Shown here piece after piece: positions 1 through 8,632 of a DNA stretch of 64,000 nucleotides. Source of the stretch: Bacteroidota bacterium (lineage in GTDB: Bacteria > Bacteroidota > Ignavibacteria > Ignavibacteriales > Melioribacteraceae); assembly GCA_023381535.1 (NCBI GenBank), contig JAMCSN010000082.1, positions 1-64,000 on the forward strand, written 5' to 3'. Positions within the stretch are counted from its first letter, which is position 1. Every line of letters begins with the position of its first letter. A model generated the notes under the pieces. That model was given only the letters and a program-made list of their open reading frames with translations. It was not told the DNA's origin and did no database searches. The position numbers and the translations under genes are program-made.

Positions 1-1513
1 TAGCATTCTCAATTTTCTTCAAAGGCGGGCGTTCAAACATTACGGTCATTTCTTTGTAATGCTTGGTAAGATCGCCATGCAACTGATCCCATGTGAAGCG
101 CCAATTCCAATTACCGCCAAGTGAGCCCGGCAAATTCATTCTTGCTTCGTTGCCAAGATTTAAAATATCCTGCATTGGAATAACGACAATATTTGCAACC
201 GACGCATAAGCGGTACGAATCAGTTCATAGGTCATGTTATCACCGTAGTAGTTAAGATACTTTTGCGCCCACTCGTAGATGCCCGAGTTTTTCTTCCGTT
301 CCGATTCAATAAATCCGCGCGTCGTTTCATTATCATGTGAGCCGGTATGTACAACACAATTCTGTACGTGATTGTGCGGCAAGAATTTTTTGTCGCCGTC
401 GGTTCCCAATCCAAACTGAAGAATTTTTATTCCCGGGAAATTAAATTTGTCGCGCAGTTCTACAACTGAATCGGTAATAACGCCAAGGTCTTCTGCAATG
501 ATCGGCAGTTCGCCCAAAGCTTTCTTAATCGAGTTAAACAATTTTTCTCCCGGAGCTTTTACCCAGCGCCCGTTGATGGCAGTCGTGGCTTCGCCGGGAA
601 TTTCCCAATACGCATCGAAACCGCGGAAATGATCGATCCGAATTAGGTCAACCATACCGAGCAGCTTAGAAATTCTTTGCCGCCACCAATGGAAATCATC
701 TTTCTCCATTACTTTCCATTTATAAAGAGGATTTCCCCAAAGTTGTCCGGTAGCGCTGAAATAATCAGGCGGGACTCCGGCAACAAATTCCAACGTTCCG
801 TCTTCACGAACCGTAAATTGTTCTTTGTTCGCCCAAAGGTCGGCGCTGTCGTAAGCAATAAAAATTGGCAGATCGCCGATGATTTTTATTTTCTTGCTGT
901 GAGCATATTCTCGAACATTTGTCCACTGCTTGTTAAAAACGAATTGAAGAAATTTTTGAAACTCAATTTCGTCCTTCAATTTTTTCTTCCACTCGGAAAT
1001 TTTTTTCCTGAACGCAATCGACGGATCCCACTCTGTCCATTGAACTCCTCCGTGAAATTGTTTTGTCGCCATGAAGAGCGAGTAATCATCAAGCCAGTAA
1101 TCATTGGATTTGCAAAACTCACCACATTCTTCCTCAATGTTTTTATCCAACTTCTTAAAATGTTTAAACGCTTTATGCAGCAGTTCGTATTTGTATTCGA
1201 TAGCGGGACCAAAATCTATGTGATGTTTATTCCAATGCGGTACTTCATGAATTTCTTTTTCGGTTAGCAGTCCGTCTTTATGTAATTCTTCCGGACTGAT
1301 AAGTAGCGGATTCCCGGCAAAAGCTGAAAAGCACTGGTAGGGTGAATCGCCGTATCCGGTTGGACCTAGCGGAAAAACTTGCCAAAGAGTCTGACCTGCG
1401 TCGTGAAGCCAATCCATGAAATGATAGGCGCTCTGACCTAAGTCTCCAATTCCGAATTTGCCCGGCAACGAAGTGGGGTGTAGTAAAACTCCTGCAGAAC
1501 GTTCAATTTTCAT
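1..1513 (-). CDS. malQ: 4-alpha-glucanotransferase (amylomaltase), 3' end cut by window edge
   Basis: Reading the minus strand from an ATG at 1513, preceded by GAGGA, gives 504 open codons that run off the left edge. The protein is a GH77 amylomaltase, which transfers maltosyl and longer glucan segments between alpha-1,4-glucans in maltodextrin and glycogen turnover. Motifs seen are GDLPIFIAYDSADLWA, RIDHFRGF near residue 290 holding the catalytic Asp nucleophile, IIAEDLGV near 338 with the acid/base Glu, and HTGSHDNETT near 394. Known short bacterial amylomaltases are about 500 residues, so probably only a few codons are missing. It diverges from nrdJ. The other end of the window carries glgC, another glycogen gene, but the two are not in one operon. 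Confidence 0.95.
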   Translation of the reverse strand, partial: MKIERSAGVLLHPTSLPGKFGIGDLGQSAYHFMDWLHDAGQTLWQVFPLGPTGYGDSPYQCFSAFAGNPLLISPEELHKDGLLTEKEIHEVPHWNKHHIDFGPAIEYKYELLHKAFKHFKKLDKNIEEECGEFCKSNDYWLDDYSLFMATKQFHGGVQWTEWDPSIAFRKKISEWKKKLKDEIEFQKFLQFVFNKQWTNVREYAHSKKIKIIGDLPIFIAYDSADLWANKEQFTVREDGTLEFVAGVPPDYFSATGQLWGNPLYKWKVMEKDDFHWWRQRISKLLGMVDLIRIDHFRGFDAYWEIPGEATTAINGRWVKAPGEKLFNSIKKALGELPIIAEDLGVITDSVVELRDKFNFPGIKILQFGLGTDGDKKFLPHNHVQNCVVHTGSHDNETTRGFIESERKKNSGIYEWAQKYLNYYGDNMTYELIRTAYASVANIVVIPMQDILNLGNEARMNLPGSLGGNWNWRFTWDQLHGDLTKHYKEMTVMFERPPLKKIENA

Positions 1514-1578
1514 TAATTCCTCAACGAAATTGTGATCTAAATCCTTCTAATAAAATTAAATAAAAAAACAATATTTTC

Positions 1579-1608
1579 TTGAAAGTTTTATTCGTTATAT
1601 TAGTTTTG
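1579..1608 (+). promoter_or_regulatory. Bacteroidota-type -33/-7 promoter for nrdJ
   Basis: TTG at 1579-1581 is followed after exactly 19 bases by TAGTTTTG at 1601-1608, a full match to the Bacteroidota consensus TTG-N19-TAnnTTTG. It would leave a leader of about 175 nt before nrdJ. I see no recognisable cobalamin riboswitch in that leader, though I cannot fold it here. The rest of 1514-1791 is AT-rich with no other feature. Confidence 0.5.
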
Positions 1609-1791
1609 AATCCAGGTTAAACAATTGCATAATTTTTTGATTAAGCATTCAACTGATTGCTTAAAAAAATAATTTTAGTTATGTTGTTTTCAGCTTCGAC
1701 AAAATGTGTATTCCGTTCCTCAAAAAAATAATTGATATTATTTTAATTCATAGAAAGTTTTTCTACAACTGTTAAAAGATTGGAGATTTAG

Positions 1792-4700
1792 ATGAAGATA
1801 AATCGTCTGTTTACTACAGCCGGGAAAGATCCGCTTGAATCAATTGAGTTCGTAAAAAGAGTATCGGAAATTAAAAATCCCGATGGCTCAATAGTGTTCA
1901 GGATGGAAGATGTGGTTATACCTAAAGATTGGTCTCAAGTAGCAACCGACGTTCTTGCGCAAAAATATTTTCGTAAGGCGGGTGTACCCAAATTGCTTCG
2001 GAAAAACAAAGAAGAAGGAATTCCGAAATGGTTGCAGTCATCTGTAGCCGATACAAAAACTCTTGAAGAACTTCCAGAGAAAGATAGATTCGGATCGGAA
2101 ACAGACGCACGACAAGTTTTCCATCGCCTTGCTGGAACGTGGACTTATTGGGGATGGAAAGCTAAGTACTTCGATTCCGAAGAAGATGCAAAAGCATTTT
2201 ACGACGAACATCTATATATGTTGGCAAATCAATTTGCTGCACCAAACTCTCCACAATGGTTTAACACCGGATTGAATTGGGCATACGGAATTAACGGACC
2301 TGCTCAAGGGCATTATTATGTTGATTACAAAACAGGTCAGTTAACTTCTTCTGAGGACGCCTACACTCATCCGCAACCCCACGCATGTTTCATCCAATCA
2401 ATAAGCGACGATCTCGTTAACGAAGGCGGCATAATGGATTTATGGGTTCGCGAAGCCCGTCTTTTTAAATACGGCTCCGGAACCGGAACAAATTTTTCAG
2501 ACATTCGCGGAATCAACGAACCGTTGAGCGGCGGAGGAAAATCATCCGGCTTAATGTCTTTCCTAAAAATTGGTGATCGCGCTGCTGGCGCAATTAAATC
2601 CGGCGGCACTACACGACGTGCAGCAAAAATGGTAACTCTCGATATAGATCATCCCGATATAGAAGATTTTATTAATTGGAAAGTTATTGAAGAACAAAAA
2701 GTTGCGGCGCTTGTTACCGGTTCTAAAATTTTGAATCAGCATCTTAACAATATTATTAAAGCGTGTTATGATGAACATCCGGAAAACGACCGGTTCAACA
2801 AAAAGACAAATCTGCGTTTGCGAAAAGCAATCATTGAAGCTAGGAAAGTAAACGTTCCGGAAAATTATATTGATAGAGTAATCAAACTTGCGAAACTCGG
2901 GTTCAGAGCTATCGAAATTCCTATATACGATACCGATTGGAATTCCGAAGCGTACGCTACCGTTGCCGGACAAAATTCCAACAATTCAGTTCGCGTGGCA
3001 AACGAATTTATGCAGGCAGTATTGAATGACGATAACTGGAATTTGTATTGGCGCGTAGAAAAGAAAAGAGCCGAAAAAAACAATCGAGCGCCGAAACCTT
3101 ACAAGGTAATTCCGGCAAAAAATCTTTGGGATGATATAAGTTATGCCGCATGGGCGAGTGCCGATCCCGGTTTGCAATTCGATACTACTATTAATGAATG
3201 GCACACGTGCCCAACGAATGGAAGAATCCGCGCTTCAAATCCTTGCAGTGAATATATGTTCTTGGATGATACTGCGTGTAATCTTGCATCGTTAAATCTA
3301 GTTCGCTTTTATAACGACGATGAAGAAAAATTCAACGTCGATGCGTTTCGTCATGCAACAAGATTATGGACTATTGTTCTAGAGATAAGCGTGTTGATGG
3401 CGCAATATCCCAGCAAAGAGATCGCACAGAAAAGTTATGAGTTTAGAACTCTCGGTCTCGGTTATGCAAATCTCGGTTCATTACTTATGCAGCAGGGAAT
3501 TTCTTACGACAGCAAAGAAGCGTATGCAATTTGCGGAGCTATCACAGCAATTATGCATATGAAGTCGTACGCGACATCGGCTGAAATGGCAAAAGAACTT
3601 GGACCTTTCCCTCAGTATAAAGAAAATTCTGAAAGCATGTTGCGCGTTATTCGAAATCACCGTAGAGCAGCTTACAATGTGCCCAAAGAAGAATACGAAG
3701 GGCTTTCGACATTGCCTGTAGGAATAAGTCCGGAATTCTGTCCGTCTGATTTATTGAAAGCAGCGAAGGAAGATGCTGATCTTGCTTTGGAGTTAGGCGA
3801 ACAATTCGGTTTTAGAAATGCTCAAGTAACTGTTATCGCGCCGACTGGCACAATCGGACTGGTGATGGATTGCGACACAACCGGAATAGAACCAGACTTT
3901 GCATTAGTAAAGTTTAAGAAACTTGCCGGAGGCGGTTACTTCAAAATTATAAATCAATCCATTCCGCCTGCGTTGAAGAAATTGGGATACAATCAAGATC
4001 AGAGTAATGAGATTGTGAAATATGCGAAGGGAGCCGGAACATTAACCGGATGCCCGTACGTCAATCACGAATCATTGCGCGCCCGCGGATTTACCGACGA
4101 AGTTCTGAACAGGCTTGAAACAATTCTTCCTTCTGTATTTGAACTTAGCTTTGCGTTCAACAAATTCACTTTGGGAGAAAAATTCTTAAAGACCAATCTT
4201 AATTTTACCGACGAGCAGATTAACGATTTCAATTTTGACGTTCTCACCGAACTTGGTTTTACAAAAGAAGAAATTGCTTCTGCGAATGATTACGTATGCG
4301 GAACGATGACAGTGGAAGGCGCACCATTCTTGAAACATGAACATTATCCCGTATTCGATTGCGCCAACAAATGCGGCAAGAAGGGAACACGTTTCATTAA
4401 ATCGGATGCACATATTTATATGATGTCTGCCGCTCAACCGTTTATTTCCGGTGCCATTTCTAAAACTATTAATTTGCCAAACAACGCTACGATTGACGAT
4501 ATCAAATATGCTTATCTTCAATCATGGAAACTCGGATGCAAAGCCAATGCGCTTTACAGAGACGGATCGAAACTTTCTCAACCATTGAATACGATGACTG
4601 AGGAAGAAGTTGAAGAGTTGATAGAGAAGAAAGAAGAAAACGATATCGTCAAGATCGCCGAGAGAATTATTCACCGTTACATAGCAAAAAGAAGAAGACT

Positions 4701-5358
4701 GCCGGATAGAAGAACAGGCTACACTCAAAAAGTTAAGATCAACGGTCAAACGGTTTATATCCGAACGGGTGAGTATGATAACGGGCAGTTGGGCGAAGTA
4801 TTCATAGACATGCACAAAGAAGGTGCTGCATTCAGAAGCTTGCTTAACTGTTTTGCTATATCGATTTCACTCGGTTTGCAGCACGGCGTTCCGCTGGAAG
4901 AATTTGTAGATGCATTTGTTTTCACGCGATTCGAACCAAGCGGCGTTCTTACCGGACATAACAGAATTAAAATGGCAACCTCGGTTATCGATTATATTTT
5001 CCGTGAGCTTGCAGTAACCTACCTCGGAAGAAACGATCTTGCTCATGTGGAAGAAGGCGAGTTGGTGAAAAAAGGCGGCGGCGATCATCATTCGGTAGCC
5101 GAACCGGATTTTGAAAGTGAAGAAGTGGTCAGCGAAAAAATGATTGAATTGGATAGCCATAAAGATCTGGTTGAAAAATTGTCTCATGAACAAGCAGAGC
5201 CGAGAGCAATCGCAATCACGCTTCATCAGAATGTTATGAAAGCACGTGAGCGCGGTTATACCGGCGACATTTGCCCCGAATGCCAGAGCATGACAATGGT
5301 GCGCAACGGAACATGTTTAAAGTGTACTACGTGCGGCGCAACGACCGGATGTAGCTAA
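1792..5358 (+). CDS. nrdJ: Adenosylcobalamin-dependent (class II) ribonucleotide reductase
   Basis: This 1188-residue protein reduces ribonucleotides to deoxyribonucleotides using a B12-generated thiyl radical, so it works with or without oxygen. Landmarks are the first redox Cys region [11 protein letters not shown] near residue 198, the finger-loop NPCSE at about 483-487, and PTGTIG near 683. The C-terminal tail from about 1159 carries CPEC, CLKC and CGATTGC, a Cys-rich zinc-ribbon-like end that in this family also takes part in re-reducing the active site. Length fits the long NrdJ type. ATG 1792 follows GGAGA. The last 126 bases occur a second time at 6051-6176, see that entry. The gene stands alone, with a Bacteroidota-type promoter about 180 bases upstream. 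Confidence 0.95.
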   Translation: MKINRLFTTAGKDPLESIEFVKRVSEIKNPDGSIVFRMEDVVIPKDWSQVATDVLAQKYFRKAGVPKLLRKNKEEGIPKWLQSSVADTKTLEELPEKDRFGSETDARQVFHRLAGTWTYWGWKAKYFDSEEDAKAFYDEHLYMLANQFAAPNSPQWFNTGLNWAYGINGPAQGHYYVDYKTGQLTSSEDAYTHPQPHACFIQSISDDLVNEGGIMDLWVREARLFKYGSGTGTNFSDIRGINEPLSGGGKSSGLMSFLKIGDRAAGAIKSGGTTRRAAKMVTLDIDHPDIEDFINWKVIEEQKVAALVTGSKILNQHLNNIIKACYDEHPENDRFNKKTNLRLRKAIIEARKVNVPENYIDRVIKLAKLGFRAIEIPIYDTDWNSEAYATVAGQNSNNSVRVANEFMQAVLNDDNWNLYWRVEKKRAEKNNRAPKPYKVIPAKNLWDDISYAAWASADPGLQFDTTINEWHTCPTNGRIRASNPCSEYMFLDDTACNLASLNLVRFYNDDEEKFNVDAFRHATRLWTIVLEISVLMAQYPSKEIAQKSYEFRTLGLGYANLGSLLMQQGISYDSKEAYAICGAITAIMHMKSYATSAEMAKELGPFPQYKENSESMLRVIRNHRRAAYNVPKEEYEGLSTLPVGISPEFCPSDLLKAAKEDADLALELGEQFGFRNAQVTVIAPTGTIGLVMDCDTTGIEPDFALVKFKKLAGGGYFKIINQSIPPALKKLGYNQDQSNEIVKYAKGAGTLTGCPYVNHESLRARGFTDEVLNRLETILPSVFELSFAFNKFTLGEKFLKTNLNFTDEQINDFNFDVLTELGFTKEEIASANDYVCGTMTVEGAPFLKHEHYPVFDCANKCGKKGTRFIKSDAHIYMMSAAQPFISGAISKTINLPNNATIDDIKYAYLQSWKLGCKANALYRDGSKLSQPLNTMTEEEVEELIEKKEENDIVKIAERIIHRYIAKRRRLPDRRTGYTQKVKINGQTVYIRTGEYDNGQLGEVFIDMHKEGAAFRSLLNCFAISISLGLQHGVPLEEFVDAFVFTRFEPSGVLTGHNRIKMATSVIDYIFRELAVTYLGRNDLAHVEEGELVKKGGGDHHSVAEPDFESEEVVSEKMIELDSHKDLVEKLSHEQAEPRAIAITLHQNVMKARERGYTGDICPECQSMTMVRNGTCLKCTTCGATTGCS

Positions 5359-5465
5359 AAAGAGAAAGAATGAATTTAGAATGTTGGACATGGATTTAAG
5401 AATATCGAAGGAAACTTCTAAAATCTTAAATTCATGTTCTTTGATAATAAATAGAATTACCTTTT

Positions 5466-5708
5466 TTAAATATTGGAAGTCTCTTTTAATATTTTTTTGA
5501 TTTCTAGTACAAAACTTTTCGCAAGACCAAAATATTTTAATATTTCTTCTTTTGATATTTCAAATAAAAAATCGTAATCGCTTTTTTCCCTATTTTCAAA
5601 AGCAGCATAAATCAATTTGCCAAATTCTTTAGAAAGTAATCCGGCGTTAATATAATTCTTGTTGAACCATCCTGATCTATCACAGAGGGATTCCTTCATA
5701 AAGAGCAT
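5466..5708 (-). pseudogene. HEPN-domain toxin, 5'-truncated remnant
   Basis: The 80-codon frame matches only the second half of a HEPN protein of the minimal nucleotidyltransferase/HEPN toxin-antitoxin class. The recognisable block starts around GWFNKNYINAG and continues through LLSKEFGKL, AAFENREKSDYDF and the closing helix. Intact family members are about 120-140 residues, so the first 60 or so, including the first helices, are gone. The apparent ATG lies inside the end of the upstream MNT gene in another frame, which is what a deletion fusing the MNT stop to mid-HEPN would leave. The product is unlikely to fold as a working RNase or NMP-transfer target. The identification rests on remembered family sequence and was not searched. 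Confidence 0.6.
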
Positions 5709-5997
5709 TTTGAATATAAGGTTGTTTACCGCGAATTGTTTTTAGTTCACTTTCAGCTAATAAACTAATGTCAATCCAGACATCGTATTTAGAATTTATT
5801 TTATAGCACTCATTATAAATCTGCTCTCTAAGTTGCGAATCAACACCGTCATTGCAGATAACAAGAATATCAATGTCTGAGTCATTGGAGGCTTCCTTTC
5901 TAGCGTAAGAACCGTAAAGAATTATTTTATTGATTCTATCGGGCAATAATTGTATCAGATTAAGCTTTAGCTCGTTTGTTATTTGTTCAACAGTCAT
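5680..5997 (-). CDS. Minimal nucleotidyltransferase (MNT) antitoxin
   Basis: This 105-residue protein has the MNT signature GSYARKEASNDSDIDILV at about 29-46, with the GS and DxD needed for metal and NTP binding, and a third acidic position in DVWIDISLL. In MNT/HEPN modules this protein neutralises the HEPN toxin, in studied cases by adding AMP residues to it. It looks full length and catalytically intact. Its HEPN partner immediately downstream is truncated, so it is probably an orphan antitoxin. It is transcribed against nrdJ, from a short gap (5998-6050) next to the extra nrdJ 3' end. The whole module lies between two copies of that end. Confidence 0.8.
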   Translation of the reverse strand: MTVEQITNELKLNLIQLLPDRINKIILYGSYARKEASNDSDIDILVICNDGVDSQLREQIYNECYKINSKYDVWIDISLLAESELKTIRGKQPYIQNALYEGIPL

Positions 5998-6050
5998 TTT
6001 CTTTTTACCTCAAAAATGCTGTTATAATATAATTTTTTCCGCATTAAATT

Positions 6051-6176
6051 GTTATGAAAGCACGTGAGCGCGGTTATACGGGCGATATTTGCCCCGAATG
6101 CCAAAGTATGACAATGGCACGAAACGGCACATGTTTGAAGTGTACAACGTGCGGAGCTACAACGGGATGTAGTTGA
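6051..6176 (+). pseudogene. Second copy of the nrdJ 3' end
   Basis: These 126 bases encode the last 41 residues of NrdJ plus a stop and align without gaps to 5233-5358. I count 16 base differences. All are synonymous (including TAA versus TGA) except one codon, GTG to GCA (Val to Ala). Just upstream the similarity stops within about ten bases. There is no start codon or ribosome-binding site, so it is not a gene, but the pattern shows both copies diverged under selection as coding sequence. The copies lie 818 bp apart in direct orientation and bracket the MNT/HEPN remnant. It may be a displaced gene end or part of an incoming segment. Confidence 0.85.
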
Positions 6177-6404
6177 AAGAGAATTATCTCTTTTACCGGA
6201 TTCCGTCTTTGATAAAATTCTTCTCAATCTAAAAAATTTATCTTCAAATCCATTCCCCCAAAAAATTCTAAGAAACTTCAGAATAGAGCAGGGTATCGAA
6301 TAAGAGTAGGAGATTACAGAATCATTTATGAAGTTGTTCAAGAGGAAAAACTGATAATTATTCAGCGTGTAGCTCACAGAAAAGATGTCTACAGAGGTAA
6401 ATAG
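6175..6404 (+). pseudogene. RelE/ParE-family toxin remnant, 5'-truncated and frameshifted
   Basis: Reading from 6175 gives an ELSLLPDSVFDKILLNLKNL helix and then SSNPFP, as in RelE/ParE toxins. After the C-run at 6255-6259 the frame must shift by one to continue as NSKKLQNRAGYRIRVGDYR and IIYEVVQEE, ending in RVAHRKDVYRGK and TAG at 6404. The usual first 10-15 residues are missing because the copied nrdJ end abuts them directly. The shift lies in a homopolymer of five C (six would restore the frame), so it could be a sequencing error, but the lost 5' end is not. No antitoxin gene is next to it. The remaining 6405-6544 shows no gene. Confidence 0.7.
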
Positions 6405-6544
6405 CTAAACGGTTTGCCTTCATTTCCAATATTTTTTCCTTGGTAACTTGTCTCGAAGCAAACTCCTTTTTTCACTATATTTGAAAAGTAATTCGTTGAC
6501 TTTAACAACTCAAACGGATACATTTTCACCCTTATTTTTGAGCG

Positions 6545-7228
6545 ATGATTCGAGATAATATTAATAAAGTTGAAGAAAAAATTGAGAAAATCTGCCAAAA
6601 ATGCGGTCGCAAGCGCTCTGAGATTACGCTGATTGGAGTAAGTAAAACTCAATCAATTGAAATTATAAAGGATGCCTTAGCCGCTGGCTTGAAAGACCTT
6701 GGTGAGAATAAGGCGCATGAGCTCAAAGAAAAAGCGGAAATGATTTCCGGTGATTTTAATTGGCATTTCATCGGACATCTTCAGACGAACAAAGTGAAAT
6801 ATATTATTCGTGACGCTGATTATATCCATTCCGTTGATTCGATAAAACTTGCCGATGAAATTAATCGCAAGGCAACGCAGATCGGCAAGACGCAAAATGT
6901 TCTTTTAGAAATTAAAACCTCGTCAGAGGCAACGAAGTATGGGCTTCAATCTGAAAAAGAAATTTTAGAATTGTCTGATTACTGTTTCAGAAGTTCAAAT
7001 CTCAAATTGGTCGGTTTGATGACGATGGCGCCTTATACGGATAATTTTGAATTAATTCGAAAATGTTTTGTTAGATTGAGGCAGACAAAAGAATTTTTGT
7101 ACGAATCCGGATTTGAACTCAAAGAGCTTTCGATGGGAATGACAAACGACTTTGAGATTGCGATTGAAGAAGGAGCGACAATGCTGCGCATCGGAACCGC
7201 AATCTTCGGAGAACGGATTAAAGCATAA
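6545..7228 (+). CDS. PLP-homeostasis protein of the YggS/PROSC family
   Basis: This 227-residue protein is a single-domain alanine-racemase-like barrel that binds pyridoxal phosphate. The Schiff-base lysine lies in VSKTQS near residue 34. Further family marks are [20 protein letters not shown], the MTMAPY region and the closing [22 protein letters not shown], where most relatives have SMGMSxD. Known members buffer PLP and affect amino-acid and vitamin B6 balance; no enzymatic turnover is established. It sits 28 bases before divIVA, as ylmE does near divIVA in Firmicutes. A perfect -7 element TATATTTG lies at 6477-6484, but I see no TTG at the right distance. Confidence 0.92.
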   Translation: MIRDNINKVEEKIEKICQKCGRKRSEITLIGVSKTQSIEIIKDALAAGLKDLGENKAHELKEKAEMISGDFNWHFIGHLQTNKVKYIIRDADYIHSVDSIKLADEINRKATQIGKTQNVLLEIKTSSEATKYGLQSEKEILELSDYCFRSSNLKLVGLMTMAPYTDNFELIRKCFVRLRQTKEFLYESGFELKELSMGMTNDFEIAIEEGATMLRIGTAIFGERIKA

Positions 7229-7256
7229 AAAATTTATCATTAAGGGCGGGTAAAAA

Positions 7257-7805
7257 ATGAAATTCACTCCGTTTGGAATTAAGAATCAAGAATTCAATCG
7301 GACTGTCCGCGGGTACGATAGAGATGAAGTTCGTGCCTTCCTTGAAAAGTTATCGGATGAGTTTGAAAGAATTCAATCTGAGAACGATAAATTTAAGACC
7401 GATGTAGATAAGCTGGAAGAGCAGCTGAAAGAATATAAACGGATCGAGAAAAATTTTCAGCAGGCGCTTTTGAACGCCACCGAATCTACAAACAAAGTTG
7501 TTGATTCTGCCAAAAAGCAAACCGCATTAATGCTGAAAGAAGCGGAACTGAAATCCGCTCAATCAATTGAAAAAGCAAAAGAGAATGCGAACCAAATTCG
7601 AAACTCGGTATTACAGTTGAGAGAAGAAAGAAAACTTTTGATCGCACGAATAAAGGCATTGATTGAAACGCAGTCCAACTTGCTTGAACTCGATATGCAG
7701 ACAATAGACACGCAACAGAAGAAAAAAGAAGCGCCGAAGGAATCTGAAAATCAAGAAGAACAAAGTGAAATAAATGTGGACGACATCTTGGAGAAACTTT
7801 TATGA
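7257..7805 (+). CDS. divIVA: DivIVA-domain protein
   Basis: The 182-residue protein opens with the DivIVA lipid-binding N-terminus, seen here as FTPFGIKNQEFNRTVRGYDR followed by DEVRAFLEKL, then a long coiled coil over about residues 30-135. The tail, rich in Glu, Gln and Asn, ends in VDDILEKLL. DivIVA proteins sense curved membrane and recruit division or polar-growth factors. ATG 7257 follows GGGCGGG weakly. Its stop overlaps the next start as ATGA, so it is probably co-translated with the phosphorylase. The location between yggS and ileS matches the Firmicutes arrangement. Which proteins it recruits here is unknown. Confidence 0.88.
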   Translation: MKFTPFGIKNQEFNRTVRGYDRDEVRAFLEKLSDEFERIQSENDKFKTDVDKLEEQLKEYKRIEKNFQQALLNATESTNKVVDSAKKQTALMLKEAELKSAQSIEKAKENANQIRNSVLQLREERKLLIARIKALIETQSNLLELDMQTIDTQQKKKEAPKESENQEEQSEINVDDILEKLL

Positions 7806-8632
7806 GCGTACTTTCGGAAATGATTAATGAAACACTTTCGGTCATCAGAAAGAAAACAGACGTTAACTATGAAATCGGAATTATTTTAGGTACCGGTCTC
7901 GGCGGTTTGGTTAAAGAAATTTCCATCGAGCATGAAATTGATTATGCCGACTTACCTCACTTCCCGCTGTCAACCGTTGAATCTCACCACGGTAAACTGA
8001 TCTTTGGAAAGATTAACGGAAAAAATGTTGTTGCCATGCAAGGCCGGTTTCATTACTACGAAGGATACTCGATGCAGCAAATCACGTATCCGGTTCGCGT
8101 AATGTCCGCCAAAGTCGGACTCGGAGTCAAAACTTTACTTGTATCAAATGCGTGCGGGGGCATGAATCCGGTTTACCGTCGCGGCGATGTTATGCTGATG
8201 CTCGATCATATCAACTTGTTGGGCGATAATCCGCTTATCGGGAAAAATGAAGATGAACTTGGTCCGCGTTTTCCCGACATGAGTGAACCATACAATCTTG
8301 AATTGATAAGACTTGCTGAAGAAGTTGCGCTCGAAAATAAAATAAAAGTTCAGAAAGGCGTTTATGTTGCCGTGCCCGGACCAAATCTTGAAACAAGAGC
8401 CGAATACAGATTCTTGCGGGCAATCGGTGCAGATGTAGTCGGCATGTCAACTGTACCGGAAAACATTGTTGCAAACCACATGGGAATGAAAGTCTTGGGA
8501 ATCAGCGTTGTAACCGACGAATGTTTTCCCGATTCGCTAAAACCGGCTAAGGTTGAAGAAATTATTGCCACTGCAATGGAAGCCGAACCTAAAATGACAT
8601 TGATAATGAAAGAGGTGATAAAGAAGCTGTGA
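7802..8632 (+). CDS. Purine nucleoside phosphorylase (trimeric PNP/MTAP fold)
   Basis: At 276 residues this fits trimeric purine nucleoside phosphorylases, which split nucleosides with phosphate to give base and ribose-1-phosphate. Seen are the phosphate-binding GTGLGG near 30, ESHHGK, GRFHYYEGYS, SNACGGMNP, the base-site GPNLETRAEYRFLRAIGAD and MSTVPENIVANHMG. The residue that is Asn243 in human PNP (ITN) is Asp here (VVTDE near 240). Asp at that site is found in methylthioadenosine phosphorylases, so 6-aminopurine nucleosides may be used. It starts within the DivIVA stop and its own stop overlaps the next gene as GTGA, so it sits tightly inside the cell-division group. Confidence 0.9.
   Translation: MSVLSEMINETLSVIRKKTDVNYEIGIILGTGLGGLVKEISIEHEIDYADLPHFPLSTVESHHGKLIFGKINGKNVVAMQGRFHYYEGYSMQQITYPVRVMSAKVGLGVKTLLVSNACGGMNPVYRRGDVMLMLDHINLLGDNPLIGKNEDELGPRFPDMSEPYNLELIRLAEEVALENKIKVQKGVYVAVPGPNLETRAEYRFLRAIGADVVGMSTVPENIVANHMGMKVLGISVVTDECFPDSLKPAKVEEIIATAMEAEPKMTLIMKEVIKKL

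Noticed and set aside
677..1267. Plus-strand open frame of 196 residues
   Set aside because: It is the reverse-strand shadow of malQ, which has clear GH77 motifs on the minus strand across the same bases.
1609..1791. Possible cobalamin riboswitch before the B12-dependent nrdJ
   Set aside because: I looked for the B12-box-like core and did not find it; the leader is AT-rich only. A covariance-model search would settle it.
5359..5465. Possible terminator after nrdJ
   Set aside because: GAATTTA/TAAATTC pairing is weak, distant and lacks a clean T-run.
5994..6377. Minus-strand frame of 127 residues overlapping the second nrdJ end
   Set aside because: It runs antisense to two recognisable plus-strand remnants (nrdJ 3' end and RelE-like), has no family features and odd composition.
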